A DNA stretch of 64,000 bases, taken from assembly GCA_034190875.2 (NCBI GenBank), contig CM067351.1, positions 8,254,634-8,318,633 on the forward strand. The letters run 5' to 3'. The notes beneath the pieces were generated by a model. The model was not told the origin of the DNA, searched no databases, and saw only the letters and a list, made by a program, of their open reading frames with translations. Below, piece after piece: positions 15,495-27,850 of the stretch. Positions within the stretch are counted from its first letter, which is position 1, and each line of letters starts with the position of its first letter. A program made the translations under genes and the position numbers. The DNA comes from Urechis unicinctus. Taxonomy: Eukaryota; Annelida; Polychaeta; Xenopneusta; Urechidae.

Positions 15495-16975
15495 CTGCAT
15501 CATCTCGGTATGTGAAATGTTTTTACAGTAATGAGGTTGAACCGTGAGGAACATGCAAGTGAATTGCACTCCAGCGAGTTTCCACATCGGTCTTGCACGC
15601 GCTTGCCAATGAGCGGCCGGAAGATTAAAATGATGGCAAAGCAAGTAAGCGCACAACTGATCATGTCTAGACAGTCATAACTGTTCGGTGAATTTCGGAC
15701 AATTGCTTAGCCATCGTGAGCTGGTGCATGTAGCTCTTTATAGCAAAACAAATTTCAGAATTGCAGTTTGTTTGTCATAGTTCCTTTATTTCCCAGACTG
15801 CCTTTTTCAAAGCTGGCCTCAAATATATCTCAATTAGTTAACACACAAGATTGCTTATAATATGCATATTAAATACACAGTGCGTTTGAGAACAACTGTT
15901 GTATCGACATCGATGACGCTGATGTTGCGGGATTTGTGCGGAGGGAAACACCGTCTTTTGTAAAGCTATACATATGAAAACACTATACCATTTTCTATTG
16001 ATATATATATCAGTTGTTGGACCACTCGCAGTTGATACAAACTTTTAAGGAAATATCTACTGTATCTATGATGGCAATAAGATGGAGCCTTCTGTATATA
16101 GTGAATTGTCGTTTATCGGCGCCAAAACAATAAATCAACTATTAATTACAGTAGCGTCATTTGATTGTAGATGTTTCACTTTTAACATCAGTCACATTAA
16201 ACTCTTATGATAAAATCCGCTGCTGTAATAATGGGCTGTATAACGCGCACATGGGCTGCTTTCTGGGCCAGTTTAACGAAAACTGTGGATAGTCTATGTT
16301 CGCATGAGTTTGTCATTTAATTATCATGCTTTTTTTAGAAGTAACGACCGACAGTTTCGAGGCGTACTCATCGATATTTAGCTAGGTTTGCCACTTATCC
16401 CACATCAGCCGTCGCAGCAGCACCAAGGTCTAATTAGTTCGTAGGTTTCCACAATGTTTATTTTTCTAAGAAACGTGCATGGTGTTAGGTTCCTGGCAAC
16501 CGACATCAAATGACAGAGTAATTTTCATGGAGCATTTGGTTCATTACATTACTATCTATATGGTCTATCTGAGCTTGTACACAATACAATTTCACAACAC
16601 ATAATCGGTAGATCATTTTTTGAGAGTAAATCGCTTATCTGTATATATTTCTTGTACAAAGAAAGCATACCAACGATCATTATCTGAAACAAAGTAACAC
16701 GGAACAAATTAACATTCCAGTGATAATATACTCACTCTATCGCAGAACGTGTGTGAAGTTAGATATATCATTCAATAAATATCAGCCTTTTGCAACAAAT
16801 GTGCACCTCCTCCTCACTTCATAACCGGCCACTACACATCCTTTATTGCCGCCTTCGTTAGACGGCTGTCCAGTACCGTCAATCTGCATGAGTCGCCAAG
16901 GTATGCACCTGCAAGCATCATATTTCCATGACATCGTCCGTGAGAAATGATTGTTTCTGTCGACGCAACAAATGA
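15495..16975 (+). repeat. Block D copy 1
   Basis: This aligns in the same orientation to 21,590-22,995 with many substitutions and small indels. Landmarks are GAACATGCAAG, GATGGCAAAGCAA, AGACAGTCATAAC, TAGTTAACACACAAG, GATATTTAGCTAGGTTTGCC and CGACGCAACAAA in the same order. By eye roughly three quarters of positions match. No reading frame is kept in common, so I see no coding content. Confidence 0.85.
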
Positions 16976-18630
16976 TAGGTCATGTTAAACCTGCTGGTAG
17001 ACTGCCAGTGATAACTGATTATGTAATCGTGGTCATTGATGACTTTCATGGAAGACGCGACATGTCTTCATGGTGAGATTCAATGTCTGACGTTACCGAT
17101 TGTTTCAAGTCGCATTATTTTTCGATAGCTCATAGCTCACAAGTGGTATGGCAGATAAGTTGTAGGGTAACGTTACGAGTCCGGTGCTGGAGGTCAACAC
17201 GGTGTATGATGCCTAAATTGTTAAATACTTCAGCTGCCCTCAGTCGTATCGCAATACGTTATCAAACAACTTCCAGTCATGGCCGATAAGGAGGAATCTG
17301 ATGTCATGCTCTGGTAGTAAATCTTTTGCATCATCCGAACTACCAACAACTGCCAACCACCAAGCTGCCGCTTGTTGTGTTCTAAATAAAGATACGGCCG
17401 TGTAGCCCGTTAACAACGACACGGATAGTGACTAACATAATGTCGTTGCACAGTAATGCACGCCAGAATTTGGGAATAAACAATCGTCTATCACTCTATT
17501 CTGTGCTTATTCTACTTCTTGGTATCAATTCCGCCGCATTAGTTTCTTTAACACAGTATCAAGGTTATATTACCGTGGTCGTGCCCTTGTTTTTTCAAAC
17601 AACGACACCGCAGAGGTAACAGCATCCTCATCCCATACTTTGGCCGCCTTATCGAGACAGCCAAGTAAGCACTGAGTATGTTCCACAGTAAATGAGAGCC
17701 ACCATATCGCGTCAAAGGTTGAAGATAAATATTCCAGAACGTATGTAGTCTGCAGCCCATGAATCACAGTACATTAACATTTGCTATATAGGGGTTACCC
17801 GTGTGGTTTTTGCGGAACTGTTACCTATACAAAGTATCATGCTCAGACAAATGACAGGACGTGCGCAAGGATTGAGCAATCGAATATTATCGTTTTGAAC
17901 AATTACAAACCAGACAAACAAAAATAGTCCTTGTGTATTAAACAAAAATCCAATGAAATGAAATGTGATCAAATATGGCGAAAGTATGCAGCTGTTAATA
18001 TATAATATGGTTAATCTGCTTATTACGATTCGACTTGTCTAATCGCCGCAAGGAGCCCCCTATTTTTGACTCGAGTGCTATATTGGTAACGGCATAGATC
18101 CTTTAACACCCTGGAGCATGATATTTATCACATGTCACAGGTTTCAGCAATTAGCTTTAGGCAAACGATTGATGATACTGACTACTATATTATCAGATAT
18201 ACCGCCTGATATAAACACCAAATTCAAATGCAGAGCAGATTTGAAATAAGTGACTATTCAGATCGGCACAATTAATAGCACTCGATGGCTATACATGTAT
18301 CATCCCCTCATGGCACACCAAATGACGGGTCTTATAAGCTGTACTTTTTTCTGTTCTGCATAGTGCAAGATGCAAAACAAAAATATCCTAATGCTACTTA
18401 TAACTGTCCTTGGTAATGGAGCCATCATTTGGTAGGTATACGCGAGTGTACATTTCGAGAACAACCGGTACAACCTTGCCTTACTAGCCAACAGAATATT
18501 TGAGTACAGGAGTGTTTTAAACACAACATAGTGTGTACTTGTCTATTGCTCAAGAGAAAGTTTGCTCAGTTTCAGTATCTGTTGTGGATGTGGGCATCAG
18601 CAGTCACGCAGTTAATAAATATGACAGACT
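16976..18630. other. No recognisable feature
   Basis: Short open frames only (for example 17,083-17,289 plus and 17,548-17,760 minus), none recognisable. I found no clear match to other blocks. Confidence 0.35.
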
Positions 18631-19710
18631 ATTTTGGTTTGATATTAGTGGTATAGACAAGCAACCAGTTCCAATAAACTATAGCGGCTGTGGATTATAT
18701 TCTCATGCACGGGGAAATTTCATTCAGCGATGCTAATGAGGTTTACAAATATAACAATGTTCATCAGTATAATTTTTCATAGCAGCCGAGCCATCATTCA
18801 GCAATTGCCTCATTGGTAATGGGCTATTTGGACGCTAACGACCTGTCTTAGAACAGGCAGTTCCTCATTAGCAGCCATAAAACATTTTGAAATTGTTTCC
18901 GTGGAAAGATTGGGTGGTACAAACAACGAACGCACGCCAATTCAGCACGATATGATGTTTATGAGAAAAGAACACTATACTATATTGCTGCATTTATTCA
19001 GCTCTCAATAGCCCGAGCGTCTGAATACCGATAAATGAAACACAATGGACCATTGAATCCGCAGAATTAAGAAGTTTCTGCTGTGTTTGATATCGCGCTA
19101 TCTAATAAAGTTTTATAGTACCTTGAATCCTTATTAACACTGGCATCTACATTATCCCAGACAATCGTATATGCTACTGTGACATTTTATTTTAGTACAT
19201 GCCAATTATAATGGTCAATTCCGTGGTTCACAAAATTATATTGTGATTATTAATTGATTCCACCATTCATATATTGAGAAATCATTTACTCACACCCTGA
19301 CAGACAGAGAGAAGCAAAAACATCGTAGATGCTTTAATATGAACTAGACATAATGAGTAGCAGTCAATAATGGCAGTATCGCTTCCCAAAGGATAGCAGA
19401 CTCACCAAAACTGCGTGAGTAATAACAACGCTCACGGATTTAACAGCAATCTTTTATACCTCATTAAGGAAGATTGCTCCATTAAAAAGATTGTCTGGTG
19501 GCGTGCCTGTAATCGCACACAAAAACGCATTCGGATTAGACATGACATCAGCATAGTCGTTCGACATCTGATAGGTGCTTTATTCAGCCAGGAATAGCCA
19601 ATTATGATAACGAATACCCCACATTGCAAGGGTCAACTTGGTGTGCATTATGTTAGATGAAACATTGTTATATATAAAAATGCCTATTGTAGTTGTCTAA
19701 GAAAATTTTG
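18631..19710 (+). repeat. Block H copy 1
   Basis: This aligns to 30,490-31,535 in the same orientation. Landmarks include GACAAGCAACCAG (GGCAAGCAATCGG in copy 2), GATGAGAAAAGAACACT-like stretches and TATATAAAAATGC near the end. It contains the small hairpin at 18,842-18,857 that also survives in the other two H copies. No open frame is shared. Confidence 0.8.
18842..18857. other. Conserved small hairpin in block H (copy 1)
   Basis: CCTGT and ACAGG arms enclose a 6-nt loop. It follows GCTAACGA and is followed by CAGTT. Equivalent hairpins are at 30,691-30,706 and 34,429-34,447. Its role is unknown. Confidence 0.5.
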
Positions 19711-21589
19711 AGAAATGCTACCTGGTTGATCAGCCATGAGGAGTGGACAAATAGATTAACAGAATACATGGGCTCTAATGCGCCTTCACGCATTTATAAA
19801 TTACAAACTTAGATGGTCAATGGTGAGTACAGTTAGCCGGCGAGCAGTAAGTTATAAGACTATAGGGATATTTTTTCTTTTTCTACCTTTCTGTACACGG
19901 CTGTCTACACAGAATCAATCCTGGTTGTGCTAGTTACCACATCACTCTGCCATATCTATCGTCACGCCTGGTCAGGAAACATTCACTCATTAGAAGCAAG
20001 CAAGGAAAATGCGTATGAAAATGATCTATTGATTGCCTAATATTACAGACGAACTGTACTATAACTTGTGGTGATTCGCATTTTATACCAGTCTTCTAGG
20101 TAATTGTATCAATGCATGATAACATGGAAAGTCCTTGCCCTGCATGCCCTTGTTCAATTCCACTTTCTCCAAACGCCATAATCTCCATCACCTGCTAAAT
20201 ATATGTGCAGCATACTTATTGATAAATACCTATATTCATGCCATAACCTTTACCTATTACACGAGGCACATTTTCTGCCATTTAACGTTGTCTGTGATAT
20301 GATGAGATAAACAATTCATAGTGGTTAATCTAGCGCTGTGTTTTTTATATTATGAATATATATCAGTTAATTCACATTTATTGGTAGCACGAAATGGAGT
20401 TCAATGTATCCTAAACGCCAAATTCGCTGTCAGTGCAATCAATCGAGATTGAATATATGTGATAAGCGACAGATCGCATTTCTTTCGCCATGGCGCCCCA
20501 CTACATGCTGACAGCGCAAGATTACGATGACTATGTCTTATGAATATGTCCAGCCTAATAATTATACTTTATTGGCTCTAGGTTTTGTGGTCGATCTTAT
20601 ACTTGGTATAAACATCTGCATGTATGAGTTCCTTTTGTTAGCAAAGGATATTGTTTTTAGAAGGTTGCATTAGCAATGAATGCTTTTTTACCACAAAATA
20701 GTCAATCATCATTTAAGAAGTCTGCTCCAACTTAGCAAAGTACTTCTTAAGTGTTTACAAGACCATTCGTCTATATATGACACCATCTCCATGCAATATA
20801 TATCTTTGTTGACGCAAGAGTTGTATGTGTCGATGTAAAATACCATGTGATATTTTTCGAAACCAATCACTATAAAACAGTATTTTGCTCAGCTGAGAAA
20901 GGTTAGGTTATGGTGCACTCGGCACTAAACCGTGTTGGGCATATTGCTATGTTACGATCCAACTACAAGTAAACGCGACGAAGCAGTATACAACGCATTA
21001 ATCATTATATATGACTGTTGAGATTCTTATTACAGGCAGAAAAAGTTGAACAGTCCCATTGGACACAGCAAACCTCTGTTTTTCGGACCTTTGTAGTGGG
21101 CCTTTGGTGGAGTAATGGGAACCCATAAACACTAATAAGCAACAGATAATGCAACTCATGGCGACGTCATATATTGCTCACATAACATCGAGTCATATGA
21201 ACATATTCTTCTTAATACAATCGTGTTCATGGTAAGAAACCTAACACATCAAATACCCCATTCTTTACTAGACAGGCACTGAGTTTTGATTGACAGGACA
21301 GACGCAATTATGCATCGGTTAGTGATTTGCTATCGGTATTAATATACAGATTAGCCATCGTATGGCAAATAAAGAAACGATAATGGGTTCAGTTGGCCAA
21401 TAAATTGAGTGTAATTACAAATATTGGCTGTTAAATTCAGGTTACACTCGTGATGATAAGAACCATGATAAGGTGGAAAATTCGTCTGCGATTACCACCC
21501 ACGGACCTCTCATTAACCCCCATTGAAAAAACTATCCATTTGCTGATTGGGCATTTGTTGATTCACGGTGAGCAGGTGTTTGTCAGCGT
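19711..21589. other. No recognisable feature
   Basis: There is no long open frame, no microsatellite and no clear similarity to the named blocks. Confidence 0.4.
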
Positions 21590-22995
21590 GGTGAAATATT
21601 AGCTGTATTAGTGAAGAACATGCAAGGTAATTGAATATCAGCGAATTTTCACACCGGTCATGCGCGAGCATGTTAATGAACGGCCAGAAGAATAAAACGA
21701 TGGCAAAGCAAACAAGCGTGCAATTAGTTAAGCGAGACAGTCATAACAATTTGTTAAATTTCGAACAACTGTAAAGTCATCTTGAGATTGCGCATGTTGC
21801 TCTTCATTGCAAAACTAATTGCGTATATGCAGTCCGTTTGTTGTAGTTCCTGTATCTCACTTTTCAAAACTTGCCTCAAAGATATCTTATGTAGTTAACA
21901 CACAAGCTTGTTAATAATATATACGTTAAAGAGTTGTATTGGCAACAATGACGCGGATGCTGCTGAATTTGTGCGTGAACAAATAACGTTTTTTGTAAAG
22001 CCATATATATGAAAACATCATACCGCTTCCTATCATGCTCTACACCAGAGCTAGGACGGATACATTTGATACGAGTGTTTAAGGAAATATCTACCGTATC
22101 TAGGATAACAATTTGATGGAGTCTTCCGTATATAGTCAATTGTCCTTTACCGGCGTTATAACAATGAATCGAACGTCAAAACAACTACAAATTATGTTCT
22201 TTTATCATGGTAGCACAGTTTGGTTGTGGATGCTTCACTCTTAACCTTAAGCTGCAATAAACTCTTATGAAAATCCACGTCTGTAATAATGGGCTAAACA
22301 ATGCTTATATTGGACCAAATTAACGATTCCAATGGATAGTCTTCGTATAAGCTTGTCATTTTACTTTCATGCTATTTTTAGTAGGGACAACCGCCCGTTT
22401 CGAGGCAAAATAATTGATATTTAGCTAGGTTTGCCACTTATCTCACAGCAGTAGTCGTAGCAGCACCGAGGTCATATAAGTTCGTAGGTTTCCCCATAGT
22501 TTCCTAAGAAACGTGGATGATTATAAGTTTCTGGCAAACGACATTATATGGTAGTGTCATTTTCATAAAGCATTTGTTACATTATATTACTAACTATATG
22601 GTCTATCTGTGTTTGTACATAATGCAAACACAAAACATATCTTCGACATAACAATTTTTGCAAACAAGCCGCTAACCTGTTCATATTTCTTGTACAACGA
22701 AAGCATACCAATGTTAACTATTCGAATCAAAGCAACCCGGAACACGTAACAAACCAATAATAACATTTCCCTGCCATTCGCAAAACGTTAATTCCAATGA
22801 ACGAGGATAAATTATGCATACAATATCAACTTGTTGCTAAATATTAACTCCAAGTCAGTACAACACTGGCCACGTTACATGATTTATGGAATCATCATCA
22901 ATCAGCGTAATTCTCTTGGCTCTGTTACTGCAAGAATCAGATTTCCCCGACATCGTCAGTGTCTAATGAAAGTTTCCGTCGACGCAACAAAAGCA
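21590..22995 (+). repeat. Block D copy 2
   Basis: This is the direct-repeat partner of 15,495-16,975, slightly shorter through small deletions. It ends at CGACGCAACAAA, like copy 1. A motif that precedes copy 1 follows this copy at 23,315-23,360. Confidence 0.85.
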
Positions 22996-23440
22996 TCGAT
23001 GTAGGCAATTACAAATAATTTTAGACACACGATACAAGAAACATGAGTAACCAGTTTTCAAAAAGGTAATCCGCTGCCAGGCTTAACCAGACTCAATTCC
23101 GAGTAGCGTGTGAATGGTTGCGTATCTGCCTGGCCTGCTGATCTCCGAACGAAGTCGCTCTGTTACCTGTTTCACATGGGCCAGCCTCAGAAAACGATTA
23201 TGGTTAGAACAGTGTAAAAAAGTGTACCAACTACTAATAGTCGACTGGATTCCGAAGCCGTGATTGATAACAATGCCGGTGCAGTCAATTATGCCGCTAA
23301 GTTTCCAACAACCGCATGTTGCATCACTCAACCAGACCAACATTATCCGTTCACCTGCTATCAATATACGAAACAAACAAGCAGTTTAACCCTTTGCTGT
23401 TGTAATAATGTAAGCCATGTACACTGACTGAATAGCTGGG
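22996..23440. other. Flank of D copy 2, with short D-linked motif
   Basis: Only 23,315-23,360 is informative, being similar to 15,378-15,440. The rest is unassigned. Confidence 0.45.
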
Positions 23441-23457
23441 GAGAGTGAGAAAGAGTG

Positions 23458-23488
<31 letters not shown>

Positions 23489-23680
23489 GAGAGAGAGATA
23501 GATAGATATGAGAAGAGATAGAGACAAAGACGGGGAGACAGAAACAGAGAGGCACAAAAAGAAAGAGGCAGAGGGAGACAGGGATAGATAAAGTGAAAGA
23601 GAGAAAGACAGAGAGATTAGGGGATATATATAGGGAGCGATAGAGAATGATGAAGCGAGAGAGAGAGAGTGAGAGAGAGA

Positions 23681-23758
<78 letters not shown>

Positions 23759-23770
23759 GAGAAGCGAGGG
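23441..23770. repeat. (GA)n purine microsatellite
   Basis: GAGA runs are interrupted by GATA, GACA and GGGA variants, and a purer (GA)n lies at about 23,690-23,750. The plus strand is almost all purine for over 300 bp. The long minus-strand SLSLSL frame is an artefact of it. Confidence 0.97.
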
Positions 23771-24689
23771 GGTGGTGGTGGTAATTTGTGTGTGAGGTGA
23801 GATTAGGGGGCATATGCATTATATAGCGACCATTCATGGACGATGGCTGACATCAATCATTGAAATGTGTTTTCACACTCAAAGAAATTGATTGTTGTGG
23901 TATGCTTGCCATCGATGACCTGTAGAGCCGCGCCTTTTCACATAACAATGAATAATAGCAGCCCTCGTCCTCTGTAATGACTTCTAAAATATGCCTATGC
24001 ACCTGAGATTACTTTTCTTACGTTTCAGACTGTGCTATGCAATATACTATTGTAGCTACTCATTCGGTTATCTGTAAATGGTTTTGCGTCACCGCTACGA
24101 TTTCATGCATCACAGTGAAAACATGCTTGACGATAGGCTTGTTTTTCATTTGCAGTTGGGCGGACTGTGATGCTAGCCCTGCGTTCATGCCTTGCTGGCA
24201 CGTACCCGATGTTAGCTCACTGCCGCTGTGAGAAAAATCAAAAGTGATTACATTGTTCTGGTAGACTGGCGTTAAATGCTAGCAACAATATGGGATTTAG
24301 CTCTATAAATGCAATCTCTAATATGTCAGATGAGTGTAACTAACCGCGAGAGCTTAATAGCATATAGGTGGAAGACAATCAACGCGATTGTGGAATAGAA
24401 AGAAGATAAACCTCTACGCACTTTATCACTATTACAAAAGCTGCATTTCGGTTTTGAAAGTGACATCTTGACGCTCTTCCGCTACTTGTCAATAAGTGAT
24501 TCAATTGTTTGTTCACTGTGCATGTAAAATAATCGTCAATGGAAGCATGTTTCGTATATACAATTAAAGTTCAAGCTGTGCGTCAGTAATTTTACTTGCG
24601 CCGAACCTCCTCGTGTGTTTCGGAGTTAAAGATGCGTGGTAAAACAGGATGACTGTCTGGTAATGCAATGATAAAGCGCCAACCTTAAC
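23771..24689. other. No recognisable feature
   Basis: A short GGTGGTGGTGG tract at 23,770 borders the GA run. Otherwise I see nothing. Confidence 0.4.
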
Positions 24690-25210
24690 AAAGCTTGAGC
24701 AATCAAGGACGGCGCAATTATGGACCATACATGAGCATGATGGTACGCGCAGCGAACTGCCTCTCAGATAATCTGGACGTAGTTGCCATTATTGAAGCTA
24801 TTATTTGAAGAACGCACACTGCGACAAAAATGGAGGATTAACCATGGCCAATATACAGCGCTGATATCAATCGAACAACGCGTGCTTCTCAGCAACATGG
24901 CTGCAAACGAATCTGTAAACACAATCACCACAAAATGCAGATTTGTCATGTTTGTTTGCCCTTTAACATAATCACAATGAACACCAGCCCCAAATGTCAT
25001 AAAATATTCAGAATCCTAATTGAGATCATCTGTATACCGTTTATGTAATTTATTGCGGTATTAACACTCACAAACTGCGTCACAACCTTGTTCTTTTCTA
25101 GAGTTGACGATCAAACTTGGCGGAATAGCGCTCATATGATATCAACTGACGATGGCACATCAGTTTACTGATATCTACACTTCGCTGTCACGTTCATAAC
25201 GTTTGTACCT
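24690..25210 (+). repeat. Diverged fragment of block B
   Basis: The order of matches follows 4,395-5,110: GCTTGAGCA, then CTGCCTCTCAGATAATCTG against TTACCTCTCAAATTATCTG, then AATAGCGCTCATATG at 25,124-25,138 against 4,985-4,999, then the TCGCTGTCACG and AACGTTTGTACCT stretch. It is older than the left/right B pair. Confidence 0.65.
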
Positions 25211-26260
25211 CGCGGGAAAGCCTTTTTGTTAATGTCAATAAAGCATTATTATCAAATCGTTCGATGACGCAAACAAAGACTTCAACATTTTTCAGCAGGT
25301 GATGGCGTCCTTTTCCTACAGAATATTTCATGCCGAAACAATAAGCGCACAACAGTTCACTGCCACCCGATTAGTAATATACATAGCATTGAAGTGCGTT
25401 TTAACTGAACGCGGAATAAGTGAATTTGATGACACTTAAATGCACTGTCACGTATTCACTGGTTTGTTTCCGAAAGAAGAATCGCTTTCTTACAAAAGTA
25501 TCAGACCTGTGTACGCAAATCTATATCATTGTCATATAAATGTTGCATTACCCACCTGTACATCTTATCTCTAGCGATGCCGGTACAATGACCAATTATA
25601 AACTTTCATGAGGATATAATGTGAATCTGATATGGCCCGAGTCATCTTGAATGTCTGTACAATTGATGAAAATTGGGAATAGGTATGACTTGGATTATGT
25701 TGCATTGACGGATTAGACCTGGAGTGTAGCAGTGTTTATTCGGTGTCTTTTAATGTAAAAACATCATATAGCACGTTTATTATCGTAGGAAAACTTTGCT
25801 TCGTGTGAGCATTGGGATCCTTGGAAAAGCCAAAGCACGACAGCTCTTTGCGAAGCATTTGCGCAAAAAAATCGAAACCCGAAATCACGTGCTTGCTGTT
25901 CAACAACCAGGGAATTAGTGATGTTGGAACTCACAAGTGCAAATTAACAATATGAAACACGTCACCAGCTTACTACGTTAATTGGTTCGATGTCATTATT
26001 GTGTATACACTGATTCGAACGAATGAGGTGTAAAGTTTGTATAGGGAGCGGTTCAAGGGAGTCTTACATTGCACTAGACGGAGCTTTCACAAATCTTGCT
26101 TACCAGATGTAACACGAGTCTTGCAAATACATCCTGTACAATGATGAAGTCGCGTAAATCTTATGAAAAGAATATTGATATCGCCCTGGTTCGATTTGAT
26201 AAAACCCTATTCTAGGATTGCATGCCCACCACTGACAATAAGTAACCGTGAACTGTGTTG
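25211..26260 (+). repeat. Possible continuation of the diverged B copy
   Basis: Isolated matches to the later part of B occur near 26,100-26,220. There TTACCAGATGTAACACG resembles the TTATCAGATGTAACATA stretch, and GGTTCGATTTGAT is shared with 7,536. The alignment is broken and I hold it only tentatively. Confidence 0.3.
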
Positions 26261-27850
26261 CAATGTGCAAGCACAATGAAGTGGATTAGAAACTTGCAAT
26301 AACCCTGGCCAAGCCACCCTAACCCATGCGACCTTGTGAATGATGAAATAGTTATCTTTAATGGATTATTTTAAGAATCAAAAACGTGTGTGCCATGTCA
26401 CAGTAAACGTCAGTTGAATCGTTATTGTCTCCATTCCGATTTCAGTGCAATGAGGTAAGCTGCAATATATTTAGGTTGTAGTAACAAATGTGAGCGGATT
26501 AAAACAGGATATACTCAAATTGATGATAACCGCGAAATAGTTGTGAATTCCCTGCCTTATTGGCCGACCACCACATGCAAGTCTGATCATTCGATGAGGG
26601 GAGCCATTTTTCATCAGGGATCATCACATCGCACGACATCATCTTCGCGAGCAGGGTGGGGGGGGGTGTAATTGATTTGCTAGTTTGCCGACATGACTGG
26701 TCATGGCATTCAGATTTTTGTGTTAGGCAATTTCTCAAATTATTCGGCAGAGATCTATCGACCTCATTGGAGAAATATATTGCTATGCAGATACGCAGGC
26801 GCAAGGTCGGGCTCGTGTTTGTCAGCTGATCATTGAACGAAGAAGATAGGCGGTTTAATCCTGTCAGTACCTCATAGTTTCCCAATAATAAACGACATTT
26901 TCGTCGCTTCTCTTCGGTAAGAATGCAAACAAATTATTGATCATCAGGCGACGATACCATGAAATCGCCAAAAGAACATGAAACAGTTGATCAAAGGTCT
27001 TAGGGCTCGGCGGCTGTTAAAAATATGGAGTCATCTGATTGGTCAAGGTGACCACATTTAAACAGAGAATGCTACGTAGGCTTACGAGACGCTATGACAA
27101 TACGCCAGGACAATACGCTTCAGCAAACAGGTGGCGTCTTCAAATATTTCCTCGGGAGGAATGCTTGAATGCGCGCTCGTAGCGAAGTTATAAACTCTGT
27201 CCAGCGACTAATTCACTGAATAGGGATGTGTTGCTTCAACGAATGTGGAGTGCGCTGGTCGATGTCTGTGTTGAGCTTGATTCGTCAAATTAGAAGCGCA
27301 TTTGCCGCGAATGTATTGATAGCACGTGCTGTGCAGCTCCAGTGCACGTTTGCTGAACCAGTGTTAAACATCATATTTCTTTATAGCAGGCCGTTGACAA
27401 CTGATAACTTTCGAGCCTCAAACTTGGCTAATAGGATTACAAAAAGATTCAATATTAAAATACGTGAATGGAATTGTGTTTGTTATCATAACAACAAGTA
27501 GCAGTAAAGATCCACTATCGAGTTAGCAGGTGAGCACAAAGGTTGTTCTTCTTGCAGTGTTGAAAGTTGCATGTCACAGGGAGTATGATAGATCGCTATA
27601 TTGCCGAATCTGCCCCATATGAGAACCGTCTCGTACATTGTTAATGGTCACCCCCTTCTTGGCGTAAATATTTACGTTAAAATCGGTAACTGAGTCGTCC
27701 TGATGTCATGAAGTTTGTTTTAGAAACCTTCGGCCATTACCGGATTCATTACTGATATTGAACGAGTCCTCTCTGTGGCAACCCTTAAGTTTGCCTCTAA
27801 TTTCGTATTAGGAGAACAACAAAAATAGAGTTTGCTGTTTGAGTAAGGCT
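26261..27850. other. No recognisable feature; short G tract
   Basis: A G-rich tract lies at about 26,655-26,668. A 128-codon minus-strand frame at 26,499-26,885 has no domain I know and crosses that tract. I do not call it a gene. Confidence 0.4.

Noticed and set aside
23361-23837. 158-codon SLSLSL frame on the minus strand
   Set aside because: It is the (GA)n run in translation.
26655-26668. G tract as a quadruplex or regulatory site (also 53,626-53,636)
   Set aside because: Each is a single homopolymer run without the four separated G tracts needed, and the context offers nothing more.
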